Part shown: piece by piece, positions 1-7,633 of the stretch
How positions within the stretch are numbered: the stretch's first letter is position 1
How the letters are laid out: every line of letters begins with the position of its first letter
Assembly: GCA_030596265.1 (NCBI GenBank)
Contig: JAUVKM010000022.1
Coordinates: 1-14,892, forward strand
Direction of reading: 5' to 3'
DNA length: 14,892 nucleotides
Source: Candidatus Cloacimonadota bacterium
Lineage (GTDB): Bacteria; Cloacimonadota; Cloacimonadia; Cloacimonadales; TCS61
Made by a program: the position numbers and the translations under genes
Notes under the pieces: model-generated
Told to the model about the DNA's origin: nothing
What the model saw: the letters and a program-made list of their open reading frames with translations, nothing else
The model's database searches: none

Positions 1-447
1 GCTGTAGTTGAATTCACTCGGAATGTATGTGGATTAACTGGTGCTCACAGCAGTGAGTTTATGGAAGATTGTAAGGATCCGGTTATTCATCTTATGGAAG
101 ACCAAAAATACTTAGAGAAAATGGGCGGTACAATGAGATTAGGTGCTCAACCTTGTGTACTCAAAAATGATTCTTTAGTAAAGAAAATATATAAAAAGAC
201 AGATATTTCTGAAAGGCACCGTCACAGATATGAATTTAATAATAAATACAGAGACATCATTGAGGAAAATGGAATGAAAATAGTTGGAACTTCCCCTGAT
301 GATTTGCTTGTAGAAGTTATAGAAATCCCGAAACATCCTTTCTTTATCGCAGTTCAATATCATCCTGAATTCAAATCACGTCCCGATGATCCACACCCGA
401 TCTTCTTTGAATTCGTAAAAGCAGCAGGAAAGAAAGGGAAAGAGTAA
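1..447 (+). CDS. pyrG: CTP synthase, C-terminal fragment (5' end outside window)
   Basis: CTP synthase makes CTP from UTP, ATP and glutamine in the cytoplasm, the last step of de novo pyrimidine nucleotide synthesis. The reading frame is open from base 1, so about 148 residues of the C-terminal glutamine amidotransferase domain are visible. Recognisable family blocks in order are the SSEFMEDCKDPVI segment, GGTMRLGAQPC, ERHRHRYEFNN, and QYHPEF, whose His and Glu complete the glutaminase triad. The nucleophilic Cys, the synthetase domain and the start lie upstream of the window. The protein ends normally with a short Lys/Gly tail and TAA, with no sign of damage. It is a housekeeping gene and shows no functional link to what follows. 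The identification is secure because the motifs are specific to PyrG. Confidence 0.97.
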   Translation, partial: AVVEFTRNVCGLTGAHSSEFMEDCKDPVIHLMEDQKYLEKMGGTMRLGAQPCVLKNDSLVKKIYKKTDISERHRHRYEFNNKYRDIIEENGMKIVGTSPDDLLVEVIEIPKHPFFIAVQYHPEFKSRPDDPHPIFFEFVKAAGKKGKE

Positions 448-910
448 ATACCCACGAAATATTTATACGCCTTTGGCATACACGAAAAATCGCGGATAAA
501 TTTTTTAATCTAACCCGACTCTGTTTTTAACTCCACAGTTAATAATTTTCCGTATAATTAAAAAAATACAAAATTTTATTATTATTTTTGGAATTTCTTT
601 CTGCATCCTAACTGTTTACAAATATATTTGTTAGAGCATACTTAAAAAGTTCTAATTAACAATGCAAAATTATTTTTTGAGTGGTTACTTCACAATTTGA
701 GGATTTCCGACATATATATTTAAAGGGACAAATACATCCAAAAAGGAATGAATGTTGTTAATTGAAAAAATGAAAACTGTTAATATTGAAATTAATTACA
801 TAATAATATTAATCTTTACAGAAAAAAAACAACTCAGCAGTTTTAGGAAGTAGTTTTTGTAAGGCTAATAATTTATTCTACATTGGGAAAAATAAGTTCA
901 TTCAGACATG

Positions 911-934
911 TCCTCTCTGAGTTATCGGAGAGGA
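911..934. repeat. Hairpin, TCCTCTC/GAGAGGA arms
   Basis: Perfect 7-bp arms (911-917 and 928-934) flank a 10-base loop. There is no following T-run, so it is not a classical terminator. It starts the cluster of palindromes that runs to 1070. Confidence 0.55.
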
Positions 935-945
935 TGAAAAAGTAG

Positions 946-1031
946 GGTCAATTCCCCGAATTGACCAATAAGTAATGTTAAAGTTATCATAATCTAAGGG
1001 TCAATTCTCTGAATTGACCGATAAGCAATGT
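946..1031. repeat. Dispersed palindromic repeat, copy 1 (two units, 53-bp period)
   Basis: Two hairpins with arms GGTCAATTC/GAATTGACC (9 bp, perfect) lie at 946-966 (loop CCC) and 999-1019 (loop TCT). Each is followed by a related RATAAGYAATGT segment, and a shared stretch (about 978-998, AAAGTTATCATAATCTAAG) joins the units. The same arrangement, with the two loop types in the opposite order, recurs at 6379-6452. It looks like a REP/MITE-type non-coding element. No transposase is present in the window. Confidence 0.8.
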
Positions 1032-1037
1032 CACTGT

Positions 1038-1070
1038 GTTCCCAAGATACCGAATAATTTCGGGAGGAAC
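1038..1070. repeat. Nested hairpin upstream of the first beta-helix gene
   Basis: Outer arms GTTCC/GGAAC (1038-1042 and 1066-1070) enclose inner arms CCGAA/TTCGG (1050-1054 and 1059-1063) with a TAAT loop. It lies about 80 bases before the start of the next gene. It could be a leader structure or another intergenic repeat, and the sequence alone does not decide. Confidence 0.45.
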
Positions 1071-1147
1071 GAGAAAAGATAGAGAAATAAAAGAAATTGA
1101 CAAATTAAATTGAAATAAGAATTAAAAATAAACATATGGAGAAAGAA

Positions 1148-3694
1148 ATGAAAAAATATATTATAATGATAGTAATCATCTTAACAATCAGTGGTTTATC
1201 CGCTTATGATGAAACTTATGTTGTAAATCAAAATGGTCCTGGTGATTATACAGATATCATGAGTGCTGTTAATGCAGTACAAACAAGTGCTACCATTTTA
1301 GTTGTGGGGACTTCTAATGATTATACAGGTGTAAACAATACAAATATCTCTTGGAACGGTTCGAGTAAGACTATTCGCATTTATGGAGTTAATGACCCAG
1401 TTATAGATTGTAATGATCAGAGTAGAGCCTTTTATATTGAAAATGGAACAGAAGGAGACATCATTCAAGATATAACAATAAATAATGCACATTCAGATGG
1501 TGGATTCTTTTTTAGGGGTGGTGGTGCAATCTTAATTGAAAATGGTAATCCCATTTTAGACGGCATTGTCTTTAATAACTGTTCGGCAGGAGAATACCCA
1601 TGCAATAATTATTGGCCTGGACCAGAAAATGGAGGTGCTGTTGAAATATTATATGCAAATGGTGCACAAGTAAAGAATTGTACATTTAATAACAATATTG
1701 CCTTTAATGGAGGAGCTATTTATGTAATTTCTAGTGACAATGTGTTATTTTCAAATAATGTAGTGTCTAATAATAGAACTGGAAGCACTTTTGCAAATGT
1801 TGGAATAAATACGTATACAGGTGTAGGTGCTGGTGCTTTTTTTGGTGGTTGCAATAATACAATAATTGAAAATAATTTTTTCTATTTTAATCGTACAAAC
1901 CATGGTGCTTCTGCTTTATTTCTAAGCTCTGGGGGAAATAATTCAATAAATGGGAATAGATTTACTTATAATACTTGTGGTGAATTGGATACGAATTGTC
2001 AGTTTTATGAAGCCACAATTATAGGTGTTTATAATAGCTCTGGTGAAATAAATGACAACATTTTTGATTATAATTATGCTCCAGATCAACCGTGCAATAT
2101 TATTTACAACACTAGTAATGTTCTAATAAAAAATAATTCCTTTATTGAAAATCAAGACATTACACAAATCATTGATGATGATGTTTATGGTGAGTTATTA
2201 TTATCAAATTGTATTTTTCTTAATAACGATTGTGATAATATTTCCTCAGGTGATGTAACACTTAACTATTGTAGCACTTATCAGAGTGGTAATCTTGGAA
2301 ATGGTGTTGTTGTTGGTACAGGTTGTTTGATAGATACTAATCCTCAACTTGATCCTCAAACCTATCAACCTCTCTGGAATTCTACAATTAAATCTAAATG
2401 CATCGATGCAGGAGATCCAACAGTTAGCGATGATGACGGTACGCCATCAGATATTGGGGCAATTCCTGCAGTAACACATAAATATGATATCGTCGAACTT
2501 CCTTCACCAGAAGAAGACAACAACGGCTGGAAATGGCTCAGCTTCCCAGCTTTGGATACGGTTTTTGATGATGCTGATATTGCCGAGAATGTACTGGCAG
2601 ACATCCTAGATCCTGCAATCCTTGATATAGTTGAAGCACAAGATTATACTATTGAATGGAATGGTTCTTATTGGCTTTATGACTATGAACAATTTTCCCG
2701 CACCGAAGGATTCAAATTCCTCATGAATGATGATTATGATCTGGAAGTTCCAGGTTTTAAGGTAGATGATAATACATCTATTGTACTGAATGGGAATAAC
2801 GTACAGAATTGGATCGGTTATTGGTTAGAAGATACACAGCATGTAAGCGAAGCATTTGAAGATTATTGGAGTGGTTCAAATATCCATTTCATACAACATC
2901 AATTTTGGACTGCATATAGATGGGAAGGTGAGTGGTATTACCGAATGGTTAATGAAGTAGAACCAACTCTTTCTTATGGCGATATGGTGATTGTAAAATG
3001 TCTTACAACGATTAATAACTTCCAGTGGGAAAGTGGTATAACTGTAGATAAGACAGTATTTGCTAAACCGGAATATTTCACCTATGAAGAACAGGCAGAT
3101 TATATACCACTCTATATCGAACTGGATAGTGGTAACATGCCGCAGGAAATTGGTGCATTTGTGAACGGAGAATGTATTGGTGCCGTAGTTGTAGGAAGCA
3201 CTCTCACACAGATCAATGCCTATACAACATCTGTTCCTCCTGGTGATATTGAACTCGAATTATATTACGGTAATAGAAGTGAAAACAAGCATATTTCTTC
3301 TTACAATTGTGTAACTTCTTCCAATCCAAATATAATAATGAAACAGCTTTCTACAAAAATGAGTGGTGATGCCTGGTTTATCGATCTAAGAGAAGATTCT
3401 TCTATGACTCCAACTCCGGGAAAAATGAATTTAGATAACTATCCAAATCCATTTAATCCGACTACAACAATTGCCTATTCTCTTCCAAGTGACGGTTTAG
3501 TTGAACTTAGAGTGTTTAATATCAAAGGACAGCTAGTAAAAACCTTGGTGAAAGGAGAGCAGTTAGCCGGATCATATGAAGCCGTATGGAATGGTAAAGA
3601 TAATAACGAAAAGAGTGTATCATCAGGAATATACTTCTATAAATTATCAACGAGAGATGAAACAATAATGAAGAAAATGTTGATGTTGAAATGA
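1148..3694 (+). CDS. Secreted beta-helix protein with type IX secretion sorting domain
   Basis: The predicted protein has 848 residues and is exported to the cell surface or medium; its substrate or partner is unknown. Residues 1-19 form a signal peptide. About 21-425 is a right-handed beta-helix (pectin-lyase-like fold) rich in N-[NG]-x-F/I rungs, closing with CIDAGDP (418-424), a motif common at the end of such helices. About 445-640 is a Trp/Tyr-rich domain (NNGWKWLSFPALD) and 640-745 a second beta domain. Residues 762-848 form the type IX sorting domain: [42 protein letters not shown] chose ATG 1148 over the in-frame ATG at 1136 because GGAG at 1138-1141 stands 6 bases before it and the signal peptide then starts with MKK. 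The upstream ATG contributes part of that ribosome site. Secretion route and fold are fairly sure; polysaccharide binding or lyase activity is only possible. Confidence 0.88.
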   Translation: MKKYIIMIVIILTISGLSAYDETYVVNQNGPGDYTDIMSAVNAVQTSATILVVGTSNDYTGVNNTNISWNGSSKTIRIYGVNDPVIDCNDQSRAFYIENGTEGDIIQDITINNAHSDGGFFFRGGGAILIENGNPILDGIVFNNCSAGEYPCNNYWPGPENGGAVEILYANGAQVKNCTFNNNIAFNGGAIYVISSDNVLFSNNVVSNNRTGSTFANVGINTYTGVGAGAFFGGCNNTIIENNFFYFNRTNHGASALFLSSGGNNSINGNRFTYNTCGELDTNCQFYEATIIGVYNSSGEINDNIFDYNYAPDQPCNIIYNTSNVLIKNNSFIENQDITQIIDDDVYGELLLSNCIFLNNDCDNISSGDVTLNYCSTYQSGNLGNGVVVGTGCLIDTNPQLDPQTYQPLWNSTIKSKCIDAGDPTVSDDDGTPSDIGAIPAVTHKYDIVELPSPEEDNNGWKWLSFPALDTVFDDADIAENVLADILDPAILDIVEAQDYTIEWNGSYWLYDYEQFSRTEGFKFLMNDDYDLEVPGFKVDDNTSIVLNGNNVQNWIGYWLEDTQHVSEAFEDYWSGSNIHFIQHQFWTAYRWEGEWYYRMVNEVEPTLSYGDMVIVKCLTTINNFQWESGITVDKTVFAKPEYFTYEEQADYIPLYIELDSGNMPQEIGAFVNGECIGAVVVGSTLTQINAYTTSVPPGDIELELYYGNRSENKHISSYNCVTSSNPNIIMKQLSTKMSGDAWFIDLREDSSMTPTPGKMNLDNYPNPFNPTTTIAYSLPSDGLVELRVFNIKGQLVKTLVKGEQLAGSYEAVWNGKDNNEKSVSSGIYFYKLSTRDETIMKKMLMLK

Positions 3695-3752
3695 TGTACA
3701 TCGACGTTGCACGTCGATGATAACCGCAACGTGCAACGTTGCGGTACATCAT
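3691..3752. repeat. Compound inverted repeat overlapping the stop codon, two alternative folds
   Basis: Outer arms ATGATGTAC/GTACATCAT (3691-3699 and 3744-3752) are perfect. Inside, either two hairpins form (CATCGACG/CGTCGATG at 3699-3706 and 3712-3719; CCGCAACG/CGTTGCGG at 3724-3731 and 3737-3744), or one long inner stem forms between ACGTTGCACGT (3704-3714) and ACGTGCAACGT (3729-3739). The two hairpin loops, TTGCA and TGCAA, are complementary. The TGA stop of the upstream gene lies in the outer arm. No T-run follows, so a simple terminator is unlikely. Confidence 0.75.
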
Positions 3753-3760
3753 CAAGTAAA

Positions 3761-3807
3761 CCTTGCGAAGGTTGTGAGACTTTCTATAATTATTGACCTT
3801 CGCAAGG
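3761..3807. repeat. Inverted repeat CCTTGCGAAGG ... CCTTCGCAAGG
   Basis: Perfect 11-bp arms at 3761-3771 and 3797-3807 enclose 25 bases. Each arm is itself a small palindrome (CCTT-NNN-AAGG), so it can fold alone or with its partner. It lies between the two beta-helix genes and is followed by AT-rich DNA without a clear T-run. Confidence 0.7.
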
Positions 3808-3839
3808 ATATTGTTTATAAAATATAATCATCCTAAATG

Positions 3840-3865
3840 CCCCTCTCGTTGATTGACGAGAGGGG
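3840..3865. repeat. Hairpin just upstream of the second beta-helix gene's ribosome site
   Basis: A perfect 10-bp stem, CCCCTCTCGT/ACGAGAGGGG (3840-3849 and 3856-3865), has a 6-base loop. It ends 13 bases before GAGGA (3879-3883), the ribosome site for ATG 3888. Reading the gene from ATG 3837 would translate through this hairpin, which is why that start is rejected. The G-rich tail GGTTGGGGTGAG resembles a family of intergenic repeats I have seen in related genomes; that is recollection, not a search. Confidence 0.7.
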
Positions 3866-3887
3866 TTGGGGTGAGTTCGAGGAAATT

Positions 3888-6200
3888 ATGAAAACTAAAC
3901 TATTATTCTTATTCGTTCTAATTTGTGCTAATTCGTTGCTAACTTCCGTCACCTGGCATATCAAACAAGACGGCACAGGTAACTTCACCATTATCCAGCA
4001 AGGCATCGATGCATCTTCCAATGCAGATACTGTTCTCGTTTATCCTGGCACATACTACGAAAACCTGGATTTCAATGGGAGAAATATTGTTTTAGCAAGT
4101 CTTGAATTAACTACGGGAAACGAGCAGTATGTTTTTACAACAATAATTGATGGTCAACGTCTTGAGAGCTGTATAAGAATTCATAATGGTGAAACGGATG
4201 CTCATATTCAAGGCTTTACAATCCAAAATGGATTTGGCACTTTATTTTGGTCAGAAGATGGTGGAGGTGTACTGGTTCATGATTATAGCACTGCATATAT
4301 TACAAATTGCATAATCAAGAAAAATATTGCTACTCTTGGAGCGGGTATCTATGCAAGACACGGTTTCCTGTATGTATCTGGTTTAAATATCTTTGAAAAC
4401 TCTGCTGGATGGGGTGGCGCAATTTATATGGCAGATGACAGTACTATTAATTTTGATAACGAAAATCTTTGTAATATATACAATAATAATGCTGGTAAAG
4501 GAGCGGACTTGTTTGTTATGGATACAGGCAATATTAATGTAATTCTCGATACATTTTCCGTATTTGAGCCCAGTCGCTATTTTGCTGAATCTTTAGAAGG
4601 GTCATCTTACACATTCGATATTCAAAATAACTGGATGGTTCTGGAACCAAATGATCTTTATGTAGCTGTAGATGGTGATGATACTAATTCTGGTCTTTCA
4701 CCGAATGAACCTCTAAAGAATATTTCCTGGGCAGTACGTAAGATCCAGGCGGACGAACAACATCTTCGTACTGTACATGTAGCTGCAGGTACCTATTCTC
4801 ACGAGATCAATGAGCAAATATATCCCATCGGTTGCAAAGAATATGTCTCCATCATTGGTGAAGATATGGAAGATACCGTTTTGTTTAATGATTTTATCAC
4901 AGTTGCAATCATTGGAGATCATTTAAATGGTTTTACTGAAGTATCAGATTTTTCAATTAGGAATAGTTCTGAGATGTATACTCTTTCAATTATTTTTTGT
5001 TATGAAGTTAACATATTAAAACTATCGAATATAAAAATACAAAATAATTCAAATATCAAACGAATAATTTTAACAGAACACATTTATAATATATTTGATA
5101 ATCTAATTATTTCTGATAATACTGCAGATCGAAACGCTGCTCTCTATTTAGCAGAAAATAGTGGAATTATGAAAAACTGTGTAATTAAAAATAACACATT
5201 AAATTATACTACAATTGGATATGAAACTGTTTTACAATTGGATGCTCATAATGATGAAGAATTTATAGTTGAAAATTGTGTGTTTTCGAATAATAGCACT
5301 ACAAGCAATTATGCCCGAATAATTCGAAATAGAAGTGGTTGGGGTGAAGAATCAACCATCAGATTTAATAATTGTCTTTTTTCTGATAATAGTACGAATT
5401 TTAATAATGTTGTGGATGTCTTCTGTCAGGGAATTACAGAGTTTAATAATTGCACATTTACAAATAATACATCTTCAAATTCAACAATAAAAGGCTACGG
5501 GGATATTACATTAAATAATACAATTATGCATAATAATACAAATTACGAAATTTTCATGGTTGATTGGACTTCAGTGAGTGGTGAGAGTTATGAATTGAAT
5601 GTGGATTACTGCAACATCAACAATGGAGAAGATGGAATATATAATCAGAATAATGCCAACATCATCAATTGGGGAGAAGGAAACATCGAAGAAGATCCTC
5701 TCTTTCTTTTATCAGGTGATGATCCATATCAGTTGACGGAACTGTCTCCCTGTATTGATGCAGGCACACCAGATACAACAGGCCTATTCTTACTTCCTTG
5801 GGATTTGTTACACAATTATAGAGTTTGGGATGGAGATGGAGACGGAATAGCAATCATTGATATGGGTTGCTATGAATTTGGAGCAGATTCTGTTGGAATA
5901 TTCTATAATGAGTTACCAATTATTAATTATGATCTACGAAATTATCCTAACCCCTTCAATCCTGAGACTAAGATAGTATTCGATTTACCTGAATCAGGAG
6001 AGGTAAAACTGGAGATATATAACATTAAGGGGCAGAAGGTAAAGACTTTATTAGATTGCTATATGAGTCCTGGTAGAAGCGAAATGCTTTGGAACAGTAA
6101 AGATGATAATGGTAAAAGAGTTTCAAGTGGAGTTTATTTCTATAAGTTAAATGTGAATGGTGAAACAAAAAAGACAAAGAAAATGCTGTTGTTGAAATAA
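3888..6200 (+). CDS. Secreted double beta-helix protein with type IX secretion sorting domain
   Basis: The predicted protein has 770 residues and is exported by the type IX route; its ligand is unknown. Residues 1-21 form a signal peptide. About 22-230 is a first beta-helix that opens with the common IQQGIDAS...[14 protein letters not shown] pattern. A second unit starts at 257 with [16 protein letters not shown], typical of DUF1565-like helices, and runs to about 600 with many N-N-S/T rungs. CIDAGTPD (622-629) and [19 protein letters not shown] form the helix end. Residues 684-770 are the sorting domain: [47 protein letters not shown] 3888 is chosen because GAGGA precedes it by 4 bases and it begins a good signal peptide; the longer frame from 3837 runs through a hairpin repeat. 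It shares architecture with the upstream gene and is probably a diverged paralogue under separate control. Confidence 0.87.
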   Translation: MKTKLLFLFVLICANSLLTSVTWHIKQDGTGNFTIIQQGIDASSNADTVLVYPGTYYENLDFNGRNIVLASLELTTGNEQYVFTTIIDGQRLESCIRIHNGETDAHIQGFTIQNGFGTLFWSEDGGGVLVHDYSTAYITNCIIKKNIATLGAGIYARHGFLYVSGLNIFENSAGWGGAIYMADDSTINFDNENLCNIYNNNAGKGADLFVMDTGNINVILDTFSVFEPSRYFAESLEGSSYTFDIQNNWMVLEPNDLYVAVDGDDTNSGLSPNEPLKNISWAVRKIQADEQHLRTVHVAAGTYSHEINEQIYPIGCKEYVSIIGEDMEDTVLFNDFITVAIIGDHLNGFTEVSDFSIRNSSEMYTLSIIFCYEVNILKLSNIKIQNNSNIKRIILTEHIYNIFDNLIISDNTADRNAALYLAENSGIMKNCVIKNNTLNYTTIGYETVLQLDAHNDEEFIVENCVFSNNSTTSNYARIIRNRSGWGEESTIRFNNCLFSDNSTNFNNVVDVFCQGITEFNNCTFTNNTSSNSTIKGYGDITLNNTIMHNNTNYEIFMVDWTSVSGESYELNVDYCNINNGEDGIYNQNNANIINWGEGNIEEDPLFLLSGDDPYQLTELSPCIDAGTPDTTGLFLLPWDLLHNYRVWDGDGDGIAIIDMGCYEFGADSVGIFYNELPIINYDLRNYPNPFNPETKIVFDLPESGEVKLEIYNIKGQKVKTLLDCYMSPGRSEMLWNSKDDNGKRVSSGVYFYKLNVNGETKKTKKMLLLK

Positions 6201-6212
6201 TTTTCCGTTTAG

Positions 6213-6231
6213 TCTCCCTTTGTAAGGGAGA
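6213..6231. repeat. Hairpin TCTCCCTT/AAGGGAGA after the second beta-helix gene
   Basis: A perfect 8-bp stem with a 3-base loop (TGT) begins 13 bases after the stop codon and is followed by ATTAAAGAGGGTTT. It could act as a 3' end structure for the upstream mRNA, but there is no adjacent T-run. Confidence 0.6.
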
Positions 6232-6378
6232 ATTAAAGAGGGTTTATTAGTTTGACGATGAGATTCTTCCTGAGAACAACGTGGAAGTAACGTCAGAAAG
6301 ACAAAAATGTAGCCCATGACTTTAATTTAACTACTATTGGAAATCTGAGATCCCCACTTTCGTGAGGATGACATGTAA

Positions 6379-6452
6379 GATCAATTCTCTGAATTGACCG
6401 ATAAGCAATGTTAAAGTTATCATAATCTAAGGGTCAATTCCCCGAATTGACC
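6379..6452. repeat. Dispersed palindromic repeat, copy 2 (two units, 53-bp period)
   Basis: Hairpins at 6379-6399 (arm GATCAATTC with one mismatch, loop TCT) and 6432-6452 (perfect arms, loop CCC) have the same 53-bp spacing and joining sequence as copy 1 at 946-1031. Here the TCT unit, followed by GATAAGCAATGT, comes first, and the CCC unit comes second. Confidence 0.8.
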
Positions 6453-6453
6453 G

Positions 6454-6498
6454 CTGAAACAAGATGATTTCAGCAAAAAATGTTTGTTGTTGAAATAA
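6454..6498 (+). pseudogene. Remnant of a type IX sorting-domain gene 3' end
   Basis: In one frame these bases read LKQDDFSKKCLLLK and then TAA. This matches the usual last residues of the sorting domains here ([18 protein letters not shown]). The next bases, TTGAAATAATGTACA (6490-6504), match TTGAAATGATGTACA (3686-3700) at the end of the first beta-helix gene in 14 of 15 positions. A stop (TGA, 6448-6450) closes the frame upstream inside the palindromic repeat, so only the tail survives. The piece is short, so chance cannot be excluded. Confidence 0.45.
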
Positions 6499-6509
6499 TG
6501 TACAATTAT

Positions 6510-6542
6510 ACGTCATTCTGACGTTTACCAGCCTTTGGCTGG
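6510..6542. repeat. Two adjacent hairpins (ACGTCA/TGACGT and CCAGCC/GGCTGG)
   Basis: Stems at 6510-6515/6519-6524 (loop TTC) and 6528-6533/6537-6542 (loop TTT) are perfect 6-bp palindromes three bases apart. They are followed by AATCTTTCACG, a phrase I associate with dispersed intergenic repeats. Confidence 0.55.
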
Positions 6543-6600
6543 AATCTTTCACGCTGCTCTCCAAAGGAAGAATAAATGTTCCGAGTAGAAACAAAACAAC

Positions 6601-6670
6601 TATCGAAGTATTGAATTTGCATCTTTTGGTTTATCCTTCGATACTTGGCTAAAGCCAAACTCAGGATGAC
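6601..6670. repeat. Inverted repeat TATCGAAG/CTTCGATA with nested TTGGCT hairpin
   Basis: Arms at 6601-6608 and 6636-6643 are perfect. They are followed by a tight hairpin TTGGCT-AA-AGCCAA (6645-6658) and then ACTCAGGATGAC. The composition resembles a dispersed intergenic repeat rather than a regulatory site. Confidence 0.55.
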
Positions 6671-6686
6671 TAAATAAATTTTTTGC

Positions 6687-6708
6687 GGACGATTAAGGAT
6701 AATCGTCC
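6687..6708. repeat. Hairpin GGACGATTA/TAATCGTCC at the 3' end of the motor operon
   Basis: A perfect 9-bp stem with a 4-base loop lies 22 bases past the stop codon of the last operon gene. On the minus strand it is followed by GCAAAAAATTT rather than a U-run, so it is at best a non-canonical terminator or an RNA-stabilising 3' structure. Confidence 0.6.
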
Positions 6709-6730
6709 CTACAAGATTGTTAAATATCTA

Positions 6731-7633
6731 TTATTCTTTATTATTATAAAATCTTGTGGTTGGGTATGCCAGCTCAATATTTTTGTTCTTAGCAAATTCC
6801 AATAAGATATCTTCCCAAATGGCTTCAGTGTATCCTCTTCTTTTCCTGGTTTCGCATAAATGACGAATTGTAAGTTTTACTCCATGGTCTACAACACTAG
6901 TATAAACTATCGGTGTTAATTCCTTATAATAGATCATATATTTTTTTGCAGCTCTCTTAATCTGATTTTCCATTCTTTTAGAAATATTCTCACCTTTTGT
7001 ATTGGCAATATTAAGTAATATTTTTTTCGCTTTTTGCCAATCACTTTCAAAGGTAATAACAACTTCTATTTCATTCCAGAGATAGTTAAAACCTTTATCA
7101 TAATTTGCCAGATCCTGCGAGAATATTTTACCATTTGGTATATGAACTATTCTGCCCGTACTTTGATCTGCATGAACCCAATTCCCGATCTCTAAGAGTG
7201 TGAATTCAAAGAAGCTTTGATCTATCACATCACCGGCAAACTCACCGATCTGTACTCTGTCACCAACATTAAAAGGGCGTCTTGAAATAATATAAAGCCA
7301 ACCGGTAAGATTCGCCAGAACATCTTTTAGGGCAATAGCAACACCAGCAGAGAGTAATCCTAAATAAGTAACCAGAGATTGTGCACCTTTAAACCATATC
7401 CTTCCTACAACAATAATGATAATTATAAAAATAGTAGAATTTATCAGTTTACGCCAGTGATATTGAGTTTTAACTTCAGATATATTTTTATTGATCAATT
7501 TAACAATTAATACTTTTATCAACCAGATGATAATGATCAATATAATTGATTCTATGAGTTTGATCATAAATGGCGAATTTATATAAGGAATACTTTGAAT
7601 AATACTCTTAATAAACATGAGGAATTCCGTCAT
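6731..7633 (-). CDS. MscS-family mechanosensitive ion channel
   Basis: The 300-residue protein is predicted in the inner membrane, where MscS channels open under membrane tension and release solutes. Transmembrane segments lie at about 24-46, 64-80 and 87-115. The last is the pore-lining helix, with Ala/Gly/Leu-rich LGLLSAGVAIALKDVLANL, and it runs into the family signature RRPFNVGDRVQIG (118-130) and the beta domain (HIPNGKIFSQDLANYD, 164-179). A mixed alpha/beta cytoplasmic domain completes it, and the length is near that of small MscS proteins. ATG 7633 overlaps the stop of the MotB gene by one base (TAATG), with AGGAGA (7639-7644) as ribosome site. It is the last gene of the motor operon. 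The family call is strong. Why a channel is coupled to a motor is unknown; osmotic relief or an envelope-tension role are guesses. Confidence 0.93.
   Translation of the reverse strand: MTEFLMFIKSIIQSIPYINSPFMIKLIESIILIIIIWLIKVLIVKLINKNISEVKTQYHWRKLINSTIFIIIIIVVGRIWFKGAQSLVTYLGLLSAGVAIALKDVLANLTGWLYIISRRPFNVGDRVQIGEFAGDVIDQSFFEFTLLEIGNWVHADQSTGRIVHIPNGKIFSQDLANYDKGFNYLWNEIEVVITFESDWQKAKKILLNIANTKGENISKRMENQIKRAAKKYMIYYKELTPIVYTSVVDHGVKLTIRHLCETRKRRGYTEAIWEDILLEFAKNKNIELAYPTTRFYNNKE

Larger units (their letters stand above)
448..1147. other. Non-coding region between pyrG and the first beta-helix gene
   Basis: I see no gene here: all frames are closed by frequent stops and there is no RNA gene I recognise. 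The first ~450 bases are AT-rich and featureless apart from a small GCCTTTGGC hairpin near 470. From 911 on it holds stacked palindromes: a hairpin at 911-934, a two-unit palindromic repeat at 946-1031 and a nested hairpin at 1038-1070, listed separately. TTGACA at 1097-1102 could be a -35 box, but I find no convincing -10 at normal spacing, so no promoter is called. No terminator with a U-run is evident after pyrG. Confidence 0.6.
6201..6730. other. Convergent intergenic region, mosaic of short palindromic repeats
   Basis: This 530-bp stretch between two convergent transcription units holds no intact gene. It is a patchwork of hairpins (6213-6231, 6379-6452, 6510-6542, 6601-6658, 6687-6708), a short sorting-domain remnant (6454-6498), and phrases such as GATCCCCACTTTCGTGAGGATGAC (near 6350-6372) and ACTCAGGATGAC (near 6659-6670) that look like pieces of dispersed repeats. 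No stem is followed by a convincing U-run on either strand, so terminators are not called, although the hairpins may serve as such. Confidence 0.65.

Noticed and set aside
946..1031. CRISPR-like look: ~21-bp palindromic repeats separated by ~32 bp
   Set aside because: Only two repeats per site, and the 32-bp joining sequence is nearly the same at both loci, so there are no distinct spacers. No cas gene is present.
1097..1125. TTGACA at 1097 as part of a promoter for the first beta-helix gene
   Set aside because: No acceptable -10 box lies 16-18 bases downstream (AATTAA only).
3837..3887. Longer start (ATG 3837) for the second beta-helix gene
   Set aside because: It would translate the hairpin repeat at 3840-3865 and place 17 residues before a good signal peptide that has its own ribosome site.
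6687..6708. Rho-independent terminator for the motor operon
   Set aside because: The stem is good but it is followed by GCAAAAAATTT on the transcript strand, not by a U-run.
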